NCBI RefSeq assembly: GCF_000959365.1
Contig: NZ_CP009555.1
Location: 1,488,001-1,552,000 of the forward strand
Reading direction: 5' to 3'
DNA from: Burkholderia oklahomensis C6786
GTDB lineage: Bacteria; Pseudomonadota; Gammaproteobacteria; Burkholderiales; Burkholderiaceae
Length of the DNA: 64,000 nt
The notes below the pieces were generated by a model, which ran no database searches, had not been told where the DNA came from, and was given only the letters and a program-made list of their open reading frames with translations. Of this stretch, positions 9,371-16,462 are shown piece by piece. The translations under genes were made by a program, and so were the position numbers. The first letter of the stretch is position 1; the number at the start of each line of letters is the position of its first letter.

Positions 9371-9661
9371 ATGGCATTCCCGACCAGCGTCAATGACCAG
9401 ATCACCGATTCCGTCACGCAGGCCAATACCAAGGTATTGGGCGACGCGCCGGCGATCGCGATGGGCAACCTCTATCAGGCCACGGCGCAAGCGCTTGCCA
9501 ACACCGCCCACAACGCCACCAACGCCCAGCAGCAAAGCTACGTCACGACCCAGGCCGCCACCACGATGGGCGTCGCGACGCTGTACTCGCTCGACACCGC
9601 CGCCACCGGCGTGGCGACCAAGGACATCCTGAGCACCGGCGTCCGCGGCCTCGGCAGCTGA
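9371..9661 (+). CDS. RebB-family R-body protein, paralogue 1
   Basis: 96 residues. It matches the RebB family throughout: MAFPTSVNDQITDSVTQ, then AIAMGNLYQATAQALAN, then HNATNAQQQSYVTTQAATT. RebB-type proteins are small, helical, moderately hydrophobic subunits that polymerise into R-bodies, cytoplasmic coiled protein ribbons that unroll on a trigger such as pH change (known from Caedibacter and several proteobacteria). A strong AGGAG lies 6-7 bases upstream. It is the first of seven tandem homologues, and its first 74 coding bases after codon 3 are identical to those of the next gene. Confidence 0.92.
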   Translation: MAFPTSVNDQITDSVTQANTKVLGDAPAIAMGNLYQATAQALANTAHNATNAQQQSYVTTQAATTMGVATLYSLDTAATGVATKDILSTGVRGLGS

Positions 9662-9695
9662 TAACCGAAGCCCATAAACCATTGAGGAGCCCGAC

Positions 9696-9965
9696 ATGGC
9701 TTTTCCGACCAGCGTCAATGACCAGATCACCGATTCCGTCACGCAGGCCAATACCAAGGTATTGGGCGACGCGCCGGCCATCGCGATGGGCAACCTGTAC
9801 CAGGCCACGGCGCAAGCCTTGGCCAACGCGGCGCACAACGCGACCTATGCGCAACAGCAGAGCTACGTCACCGCGCAAGCCGCCACCACGATGGGCGTCG
9901 CAACGCTGTATTCGCTCGACACGGCCACGACCGGGGTAGCCACCACGAAGATCCTCGGCACCTGA
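9696..9965 (+). CDS. RebB-family R-body protein, paralogue 2
   Basis: 89 residues, about nine in ten identical to paralogue 1, lacking its last residues (LSTGVRGLGS) and ending KILGT. Bases 9705-9778 are identical to 9380-9453, pointing to recent duplication or gene conversion. GAGGAG precedes the ATG. A separate start, ribosome-binding site and stop for each copy indicate that each subunit is made individually, not as a polyprotein. Predicted structural R-body subunit. Confidence 0.92.
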   Translation: MAFPTSVNDQITDSVTQANTKVLGDAPAIAMGNLYQATAQALANAAHNATYAQQQSYVTAQAATTMGVATLYSLDTATTGVATTKILGT

Positions 9966-10003
9966 GGATTGCCGGAAACAGTTGACCCCAAGGAGTTGAG
10001 CAC

Positions 10004-10270
10004 ATGGCCTTTCCCACTGCCGTCAACAACCAGATCACCGATTCGGTGACGCAGGCGAACACCCAGGTGCTGGGGGTGTCTCCGTCCATTGCGATGGGCA
10101 ACCTGTATCAGGCCACGGCGCAGGCGTTGGCCAACGCAGCGCACAACGCGACGCTGGCGCAACAACAGATGTACGTCACGGCACAGGCTGCGACCACGAT
10201 GGGTGTCGCGCTGCTGTACTCGTTGGATACCGGCAGTACGGCAATGGCGACGAAGAAGATCCTCGGCTGA
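10004..10270 (+). CDS. RebB-family R-body protein, paralogue 3
   Basis: 88 residues with the same plan (MAFPTAVNNQITDSVTQ, GNLYQATAQALANAAHNAT, AQAATTMGVALLYSLDT), but more diverged than copies 1 and 2, notably VLGVSPSIAMG in place of VLGDAPAIAMG. AAGGAG precedes the ATG by about 9 bases. Spacing to its neighbours (38 and 59 bases) is regular, as in a structural-subunit operon. Predicted R-body ribbon component. Confidence 0.9.
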   Translation: MAFPTAVNNQITDSVTQANTQVLGVSPSIAMGNLYQATAQALANAAHNATLAQQQMYVTAQAATTMGVALLYSLDTGSTAMATKKILG

Positions 10271-10329
10271 GAGCCCATGCGTTGATCACCGACCTCCACC
10301 TGTCATCCATATATGAAGGAGCATGAATC

Positions 10330-10602
10330 ATGGCATTTCCCACTTCAGTCAACAGCCAGATCACCGACTCGGTTGCGCAAGTCAACACGAAGGTGCTGGG
10401 CGACGCGCCATCCGTCGCGATGGGCAACCTGTATGTGGCAACGAGCCAGGCGCTGTCGAACGCCGCACACAACGCCACCAACAATCAGCAGCAATCGTAC
10501 GTGACGATGCAGGCATCCACCACGCAGGCCGTGTCCACGCTGCTGACGGTGGAAACGGGCACCACGGGCGCTGCCACCGCGGAGATTCTCGGGCTGAGGT
10601 AA
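10330..10602 (+). CDS. RebB-family R-body protein, paralogue 4
   Basis: 90 residues. It keeps the MAFPTSVNSQITDSVAQ start and the MGNLYVATSQALSNAAHNAT core, but its second helix differs (QASTTQAVSTLLTVETGTTG). It therefore represents a second subtype beside copies 1-3. Mature R-bodies in characterised systems need more than one Reb protein, so mixed subtypes in one operon are expected. GAAGGAG lies upstream of the ATG. Confidence 0.9.
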   Translation: MAFPTSVNSQITDSVAQVNTKVLGDAPSVAMGNLYVATSQALSNAAHNATNNQQQSYVTMQASTTQAVSTLLTVETGTTGAATAEILGLR

Positions 10603-10690
10603 CCGCGCCTGACGCCCGCGGCCGACGCACTGGGGCACGCGGGCGTCGCGCGCATCGGCTATCGGGTACCCGGCAGCACCGGCCCGCGCG

Positions 10691-10882
10691 ATGCCACAGC
10701 TCGCCGTAGATCAAACGGCCGCCGCCGCGATGGCCATGACCTATCTCGCGATGGCCGACAGCATCGGCATCGCGATGAGCAATGCCGTCGCCAATCAGCA
10801 GCGAGGCCAGGTCATCGCCGGCGCGGCCACGACCCAGGTTCTCGCATTGATCATCGCAAAGGGAAGCCAACAGGGAAGCTAA
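10691..10882 (+). CDS. Short, divergent RebB-like protein (N-terminus missing)
   Basis: 63 residues. The core AMAMTYLAMADSIGIAMSNAVAN followed by GAATTQVLALI aligns with the central RebB helices, but the family N-terminus (FPTSVNxQITDSV) is absent. In frame, 26 further codons run upstream to a TGA at 10610-10612 and encode nothing Reb-like. No convincing ribosome-binding site precedes the ATG. It is either a degenerate copy that lost its N-terminus or a short accessory subunit translated by coupling. The next gene starts 5 bases after its stop. Confidence 0.65.
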   Translation: MPQLAVDQTAAAAMAMTYLAMADSIGIAMSNAVANQQRGQVIAGAATTQVLALIIAKGSQQGS

Positions 10883-10887
10883 TCGCC

Positions 10888-11421
10888 ATGAGCACCGATG
10901 ACAGCACCGTCAACAGTCAAATCGTCGACGCCGTCAGCAACGTCGTCACGCTGACCACCGGCCAATCGCCGTCACAAGCGTTCGGCATGCTCGACGCCGT
11001 CCTGCTGGAAACGCTCGGCATGGCCATGCACAACGCGGTGAATCGCCAGCAAAGCGCCGGCATGATCAATTCGGCCGCGCTGACGGCTGCGTGCGCGAAG
11101 ATCCTCGCCGTGCCGTTCCCGGCGCCGCCTCCACCTCCGCCGCCCGCGCCGCCACCGCCGCCCGAAGTGCATCCGCTGCCGGGGCCCGACGAATCAATGT
11201 CGCCGGCCTCCGTCGTGGAAGCCGCCGTCAAGGAAAGCGAGACGGCCTTCGGCGAAGCCAAGGCCGCCCTCGACGAGCTGAAGGCCTCGGCCGACACGGC
11301 CGTGAAGGACGCGGGCGACGCCGAGTATGCGCTGGACCAGTTCGCGCAATCGGTCACGGTCGCGCTGTCGAAGCCGGGCAGCGACACGCCGAACCACGGC
11401 GGACCGAGCGGCAAGAATTGA
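10888..11421 (+). CDS. RebB-domain protein with polyproline linker and helical tail
   Basis: 177 residues in three parts. Residues 1-73 are a RebB-type domain (STVNSQIVDAVSNVV, AFGMLDAVLLETLGMAMHNAV). Residues about 76-100 are a proline tract with 7- and 6-residue Pro runs. Residues about 103-162 are an acidic, Ala-rich predicted helix (VVEAAVKESETAFGEAKAAL). Ordinary RebB proteins end after the first part, so the added rod-and-helix tail suggests an adaptor or terminal subunit that displays something outside the ribbon. That role is inference. It sits in the middle of the reb operon. Confidence 0.82.
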   Translation: MSTDDSTVNSQIVDAVSNVVTLTTGQSPSQAFGMLDAVLLETLGMAMHNAVNRQQSAGMINSAALTAACAKILAVPFPAPPPPPPPAPPPPPEVHPLPGPDESMSPASVVEAAVKESETAFGEAKAALDELKASADTAVKDAGDAEYALDQFAQSVTVALSKPGSDTPNHGGPSGKN

Positions 11422-11470
11422 AGGATTTCGCGCTGCCTGCTGACACACTCACTCCACCGAAGGAAATGTC

Positions 11471-11818
11471 ATGGATCCCTCGAAGGTCAACTCTCAAGTC
11501 ATCGACGTGATCAACCAGAGCCAGCTCGCGACGATGAGTCCGCAGGTGGTGTTGACGAGCGGCGCGGGCAAGGCCTATCAGTCGGTCGCCCAATCGACCG
11601 CGCTCGCGGTGCAGGACGCGACCGACGCGTTGCGCAACATCACCACGATCGCGACGACGGCGGCCGGCGTGGCGATGGCGCAGCTCCTCGCCACCGGCAA
11701 GCCGCAATACGCGACGGCGCTCACCCAGGCGCAGGAGATGATGAAGTCCGCAACCGACGACTACGCGAAGATCGGCTCGGCCGCCGCGACCGTGCTCAAG
11801 GGATTCCCGGCCGGCTGA
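11471..11818 (+). CDS. Distant RebB-like R-body protein
   Basis: 115 residues. It starts MDPSKVNSQVIDVINQSQLA, with the Reb-type VNSQxxDxxxQ opening, followed by a long helical core (YQSVAQSTALAVQDATDALRN, TTAAGVAMAQLLATG) and a short helical C-terminus (TQAQEMMKSATDDYAKIG). Similarity to the other copies is weak beyond the opening and the helix pattern, so family membership rests on both sequence and context. AAGGAAATGTC precedes the ATG. Confidence 0.75.
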   Translation: MDPSKVNSQVIDVINQSQLATMSPQVVLTSGAGKAYQSVAQSTALAVQDATDALRNITTIATTAAGVAMAQLLATGKPQYATALTQAQEMMKSATDDYAKIGSAAATVLKGFPAG

Positions 11819-11861
11819 AGCGAACCCGTAAGCCCCCGCAGTCCGATCAAGGAGCATCGCC

Positions 11862-12962
11862 ATGACCGTATCCGTTGCCGGCAAGCTGATACCGCTGCCC
11901 AACGCGCTGTCCGACATCGGACGGCTCGCGCTCGCGTTCGTCGACGGCGGCATAGAGTGGCTGGTCTGGGCCGCCACCGCGCCGTCGGCGCGCTACGACT
12001 TCGCGGACGAGACGGAGCTGATCGCCACGGTCCAGCGAGGGCTGCACGCGTCGCGCTACACGCTGCTGCCGCAGCTCGGGCTGACGATCAGCCCGGTCAA
12101 GCTCATGACGCTGAGCCTAGCCGACTTGAACACCCTCGCGCGCGCCGAGAGCGGCGACGGCTCTTCCGTCGTGGCCGCGCAAGTGGCGAAGGTCCTCTCG
12201 GAACACGGTCTCGTCACCCGCGACGAGCTGACCGCGGGCGTCAGCTTCCTCGCGCAGTTGGGCGTCAAGTCGGCGCCACTGTTCCAGGCTCTCGGCTTCG
12301 ACGACAGCCTGGCGGTCACGAACCTGATGCACCTGCCGCAGGGCGCACGGCAACAGCCGCTGCAGCAGGAGGCCGCATCGTTCGCGTTGAAGCAGGCGCG
12401 CACCGTGCTCGAATTCTGCGACTTCTACCGCTTCTATCTCGACTACGCGCAACAACTGAACAGCAGCGCCGCCACGCCCGAGCGGCGCGAAGCCGCGGCT
12501 ACGGACGCCTCGGAAGCGCTGCTGCCGATTCTTTTCGGCGCACTGGACTGTCCGCAGGTGCAGGGCCTGGCGGGTCCGTCCGACGTCGCGCAGACCGTGC
12601 GCAACTGGCTCGCTCAAGGCCGAATGGTGGGCTTTGCGAGGCTGTCGCAAGGCGCCCAGCAGATCGTTCAGCACACCGCCTACAAGGGCGAGACCGGCGA
12701 AGCGGCCAAGCGCATCGTCGAGCTCTTCATGCACGCGGCACAGTCGTTTCTGGCCGCCCACCAGCCCGACCGCGGCACGATGGGCCAGGATGGCGCGACC
12801 TGTCTGTTCCCCATCGAGTCCGCTCAATTGCGTGCTGAATTGCAGTTGAGCGGCAACGGCGTGATTTCGCTGAACGACTTCGGCGCGAGACCAACCGCGC
12901 CGGCAGCGCTCGCGCCCGCCGTGACGGAAACCGCAATCGCAGAACAGGAGAACGTATCGTGA
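11862..12962 (+). CDS. R-body-associated protein of unknown function
   Basis: 366 residues, family not recognised. No signal peptide and no clear membrane span; the N-terminus has one hydrophobic stretch (DIGRLALAFVDGGIEWLVW) too broken to be confident of. The rest is predicted mostly helical and the C-terminus is Pro/Ala-rich. CAAGGAG precedes the ATG. Its TGA overlaps the GTG of the next gene (GTGA), and that gene overlaps the following one (ATGA), so three products are made in a coupled way right after the R-body subunits. A role in R-body assembly or loading is inferred from position only. Confidence 0.8.
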   Translation: MTVSVAGKLIPLPNALSDIGRLALAFVDGGIEWLVWAATAPSARYDFADETELIATVQRGLHASRYTLLPQLGLTISPVKLMTLSLADLNTLARAESGDGSSVVAAQVAKVLSEHGLVTRDELTAGVSFLAQLGVKSAPLFQALGFDDSLAVTNLMHLPQGARQQPLQQEAASFALKQARTVLEFCDFYRFYLDYAQQLNSSAATPERREAAATDASEALLPILFGALDCPQVQGLAGPSDVAQTVRNWLAQGRMVGFARLSQGAQQIVQHTAYKGETGEAAKRIVELFMHAAQSFLAAHQPDRGTMGQDGATCLFPIESAQLRAELQLSGNGVISLNDFGARPTAPAALAPAVTETAIAEQENVS

Positions 12963-13276
12963 GCATTCCCAAGATACCGATTTCGAACGCATCCGAACGG
13001 CCGGAAGACTCGCAAGCGGCGGCCGAGCGGCTGAGCGTGCGTGCCCCTTCCGGCGTCGCGCCGTCCATCACGCCGGCCGACGTACCGGCTGAATTCACGA
13101 ACCCGCACGCCGCCGTCGCCGACATGCGCAAGGAAGCGCGCGCGAAGGCTCAGCAGATGGTCGTGGAAGCCAAACTGGCGCTGCTGGAATCGCTGCGCGC
13201 ATTGCACACCGGCGGAAAGACGGATGTCGTTTCCACCGTTGCGGTTCCGGCGTCGAAAAAGCGAGGCGAGCGATGA
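12959..13276 (+). CDS. Small R-body-associated hypothetical protein
   Basis: 105 residues from a GTG that overlaps the upstream stop by 4 bases, with AGGAG about 8 bases before it. The first 50 residues look disordered and Pro/Ser-rich. The centre is one charged helix (AVADMRKEARAKAQQMVVEAKLAL), and the tail is short and Lys/Arg-rich (PASKKRGER). No family recognised. The coupled translation with both neighbours suggests a small complex. Confidence 0.75.
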   Translation: MSIPKIPISNASERPEDSQAAAERLSVRAPSGVAPSITPADVPAEFTNPHAAVADMRKEARAKAQQMVVEAKLALLESLRALHTGGKTDVVSTVAVPASKKRGER

Positions 13277-13641
13277 ATCCCCAAAACGACGAGTCGACAC
13301 CGAATCTTCCCGAGTCCATTTCGCAGATCGCCGAGATGCAGGCGCAAAAGGCCGTCGATCACGCGGTCGCGGCCAGCGACGAGGCGATGCGGGCCGCGTT
13401 GAACAGCACGGCGCACGCAGGCGCAGCCGATGGCGATCATGCCGCGCGCGAAGCGATGACGCTGGCGGAGCAGGCGCTCGCGGCCGCGCTGAGCGGCGCG
13501 GCCGCCGGCGAAGCCGCCGTGGCTCAGGCTTTGCGGCAAGCCGGAGAAGCCGGGCCCCGTGCGGCCGAAGAGGCGCAGCGACAGGCGGAGCAAGCGATGG
13601 CCGCTGCGGCGGCGGGGGCCTCAACATCTCGGGCGGAGTAG
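13273..13641 (+). CDS. Ala-rich coiled R-body-associated hypothetical protein
   Basis: 122 residues, roughly a third alanine, with regularly spaced Glu/Gln (EAMTLAEQALAAALS, AEEAQRQAEQAMAAAAAG). It is predicted to be one long amphipathic helix or coiled coil, resembling the helical tail of the Pro-rich Reb protein in the same operon. The ATG overlaps the preceding stop (ATGA). No family recognised. The following 181 bases carry no gene on this strand and probably hold the promoter of the next one. Confidence 0.72.
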   Translation: MNPQNDESTPNLPESISQIAEMQAQKAVDHAVAASDEAMRAALNSTAHAGAADGDHAAREAMTLAEQALAAALSGAAAGEAAVAQALRQAGEAGPRAAEEAQRQAEQAMAAAAAGASTSRAE

Positions 13642-13822
13642 CGCAAGAACATCCTCGGCTTCAAAAGAGGGCCGCTCGCGGCGGGCGGCTTCGCGTCACG
13701 CCAGGTAGCGATCGAACCGCCGCAGAACGAAGCCGATGTCTTTTGGACTGCCGATGATGAATTCGTCGTGATGCGGCAAGATCGTTCGAGCGCTGTCATT
13801 GGAACTTAGTCCAGGAGCATGT

Positions 13823-15712
13823 ATGGAAGAAACGCCCGAACAGCGATCGGCACGGCGTGCGATGAGCGCCTGGCTGACCAAGCAGATCAACGATGTGGCG
13901 ACGCCCGCCGGCATCGCGACGCCAGCCATCCGCAGCCAGGTCCTGGAGGCGCTGCAGGAGATCGATGCCCGCATCGCCGAACTGAACCGGTCGCTACAGG
14001 AGAAGTACCACGTTGCCCCGGGTCGGGAACTGGTGAAGTTCTACATGAAGGGCGGCAATGCATTCGAATGCGTACTCGACCCTCACGGAGAAGCTGCGAT
14101 GCAAAACGGCGGCGGCACGTCGGACTGGGATACGCAGATCATTGTCGATCCGTGGGCGCCGGTGCCGCTGCAAGCCATCATCTATGGCCTGCTGGAGGAA
14201 TTGGTGACGGACACGATGATCCAGGCCGGCGTAGATATCGCGTTGGCGGCCGGAGACTTTGCCGACGGAACGGTCGCGCGCTGGACGACGCGGCGAGCCG
14301 ATCTCAATGGAGTGAACTACTCAGCCTATGCGCTCGAGTATGACGACCCGCAGTCGCTTCGGCAGGTGTTCGACCAGCAGCGACTGGGGCTCTGGACCAA
14401 CGACCGGCGCCGGGTGTCTGCGCCAGACATCGACCACCCGGAACGCATCCCAGGCATCCTGCTCAATGACGCGATCCGGCCGTTCATCCTGCACCGGCTC
14501 GGCTACACTTGGCACGCAACACTGAATCCCCAGTCGCAGGATCAATGGAACGTGGGGGATATTCGCAAGCCGGTTCTGATGGAGCTGATCGACGTCACGC
14601 TGCCGCGGCGCGACACGATCGAGGCGGTGGCAGTCTGGGAGGAACTGGCTCAGGGGCAGGTCACCGTCACCGACCAGGCGGTCGCAGTGGATCGCCCCAA
14701 TGAGGACGGCACCCTCGTGTTCCTGCCGTTGCCGGACATCATGTACCACCTGCGCGAAATCGCCACGATGCTGTGCGAGATCGCGGACGGCAGCTCGCGT
14801 CATCCGGATAAGCTCGAAAGGCGCTTCAAGCGCTTCAAGCAAATCTGGATGCTAGGCGGCCAAGAACAAATAGGCAACCAAGAACAAATCGGACACATAC
14901 TCAGCAAGATGGCCGGAGTGGCGAACATCGGCGCAAACCCTCCTGTGCACAAGGAAAACGTCACCCAGTGCATCGAAAAATACGGCGGCGATCTGAAAGA
15001 CGCCATTCTGAGAGACAAGGACGCCGCGTTCAAGCTAGCGCGCAGCCTGATGGACTGCATTGCCCAAAGAACGGCGGAACAAGACCACAGCTTCACTGAG
15101 AATGGCCTCGTTAGCCTCTCGTGGCTGAAAGACTTCGACAGAGGGCGAAACGAGCTAAGGGAAATCGTCGATGAAGTTGCCAAGGGCGTGCCCGACGTCG
15201 TCGAGGGCGCGCTCGAAGCGGCGTATAGCGACGATCTGGTGCTGATCCGCTTCCTGGAGGAGAACGAATACCTGACGCCGAGGCAAATCGGGCTGTCGGG
15301 CGTGTTCAGGGCGGCCGTGATTCGCGTGCGAACCCCGATGCAAGTGGATGCGCTCGGCACGTTGTTCCTGGCTCGGTTCGGCCTGCATTTCGACGGGCCC
15401 AAGAGCGCCGAGGCCGAGCATTCGGTTCGCTACCGGGCCTACGGCGTGCCGCGCGCTACCGGCATCACCCACGAACTGACGATGGTGGCGTTCGACGAGG
15501 GGAAGGCGACCACCTATCTGTCCATTACCACCGCAACTCCCGGCGAAGCGCCGTTCCGGCGCGACGCGGTCAACCCCTACGTGAACTTTGCGTCGTTGCC
15601 GGAAATTGCCGCGCAACGCAAGATCGCCGCGGCACTGATCGAAGACTACCTGATCCGCAACGTAATCTCACGGCAATACGAGGCGCTGAAAACGCTGCTT
15701 CCCGTGGTGTGA
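13823..15712 (+). CDS. Putative nucleotidyltransferase-fold protein (AbiEii-like signature) in the R-body locus
   Basis: 629 residues from the ATG with AGGAG 5 bases upstream (a TTG 8 codons earlier is less likely). The N-terminal third carries an NTase-fold signature: MKGGNAFECVL (KGG at residues 76-78) followed by GGGTSDWDTQIIVDP, with Asp101 and Asp103 as candidate metal ligands. A third acidic strand may be VLMELIDVTLP (Glu254/Asp257). A helical segment with spaced basic residues follows (DIMYHLREIATML, then PDKLERRFKR), as after the catalytic strands in AbiEii-type enzymes. Residues 390-629 are unrecognised. No signal peptide. Function (toxin, effector or RNA/protein-modifying enzyme) is inference. 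Confidence 0.68.
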   Translation: MEETPEQRSARRAMSAWLTKQINDVATPAGIATPAIRSQVLEALQEIDARIAELNRSLQEKYHVAPGRELVKFYMKGGNAFECVLDPHGEAAMQNGGGTSDWDTQIIVDPWAPVPLQAIIYGLLEELVTDTMIQAGVDIALAAGDFADGTVARWTTRRADLNGVNYSAYALEYDDPQSLRQVFDQQRLGLWTNDRRRVSAPDIDHPERIPGILLNDAIRPFILHRLGYTWHATLNPQSQDQWNVGDIRKPVLMELIDVTLPRRDTIEAVAVWEELAQGQVTVTDQAVAVDRPNEDGTLVFLPLPDIMYHLREIATMLCEIADGSSRHPDKLERRFKRFKQIWMLGGQEQIGNQEQIGHILSKMAGVANIGANPPVHKENVTQCIEKYGGDLKDAILRDKDAAFKLARSLMDCIAQRTAEQDHSFTENGLVSLSWLKDFDRGRNELREIVDEVAKGVPDVVEGALEAAYSDDLVLIRFLEENEYLTPRQIGLSGVFRAAVIRVRTPMQVDALGTLFLARFGLHFDGPKSAEAEHSVRYRAYGVPRATGITHELTMVAFDEGKATTYLSITTATPGEAPFRRDAVNPYVNFASLPEIAAQRKIAAALIEDYLIRNVISRQYEALKTLLPVV

Positions 15713-15758
15713 TCGAGCGCCTGGCGAGGCCGCGCGCCGTCAAAAAAGGAGCAATGGC

Positions 15759-16412
15759 ATGACCTTCTACGCAGGATTCGACATCGACGAGTTCCCTGGT
15801 CTAGACCAGCTCGCCTGGTTGAAGAAGGCCACCAACCTAAGTTGGTGCGGCTACCCTCTCGCCGACCAGTGGAAAGGCCGTCGCATAGACCTGATCAAAC
15901 AAGGCTGGGGCCTGCTGCCCGTCTATAAGAGCCAACAGACTGATCCGACTAATTCGAATCCCGAACAGCAAGGTAAAACGGACGGCGAGCAAGCGGCCGA
16001 CCTGATGCGTAAAGAAGGATTTCCACGGAACGCCTACGTGTTCATCGACTGGAAAAGCAGCAGCCTTCCCGGTAACGCCCAGACCTATCTCAGCGCGTGG
16101 GCCGACACCGTGCAGAAGAATGGCTATATGCCGGGCGCCCACTGCTCGACTGCCTTGGCCTCGTCCATCGCGTCGCTGATGGACAAAGCTGCGGCGAAGC
16201 CGCGCATCTGGGCGACGAAGGCGCCGACCGACGAGCCACATCTGTATTCAGGCGCCGTCAGCGACTTTCCGGCCAAAGACCCCGCCGGCTCCGACTATTC
16301 GACCGCGACGGCCTGGCAATACCAGACCAACGCCGTGTTGATGCTGTGGACGATGCAGGTGGACTTGAGCTCATCGACGCTGGAAAACCCGTCCGCACCT
16401 TCCGCATCCTAA
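15759..16412 (+). CDS. Rv2525c-like (DUF1906) glycoside-hydrolase-like protein, copy 1
   Basis: 217 residues. It matches the Rv2525c-like, TIM-barrel glycoside-hydrolase-like family: FYAGFDIDEFPG at the N-terminus, LSWCGYPLA, GWGLLPVYKSQQ, a TDGEQAADLMRKEGFP helix, then VFIDWKSS and NGYMPGAHCST. Acidic residues near the barrel strands (Asp in GFDID and in FIDW) are where such folds place catalytic groups. There is no signal peptide, odd for a wall-active enzyme and consistent with cytoplasmic storage or release on lysis. AAAGGAG precedes the ATG. Paralogous to the next gene. Confidence 0.78.
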   Translation: MTFYAGFDIDEFPGLDQLAWLKKATNLSWCGYPLADQWKGRRIDLIKQGWGLLPVYKSQQTDPTNSNPEQQGKTDGEQAADLMRKEGFPRNAYVFIDWKSSSLPGNAQTYLSAWADTVQKNGYMPGAHCSTALASSIASLMDKAAAKPRIWATKAPTDEPHLYSGAVSDFPAKDPAGSDYSTATAWQYQTNAVLMLWTMQVDLSSSTLENPSAPSAS

Positions 16413-16462
16413 CTGTCTACGGAACGGTTCGCCGCCGCGAGCCATCGAAAAGGAGCAACACC

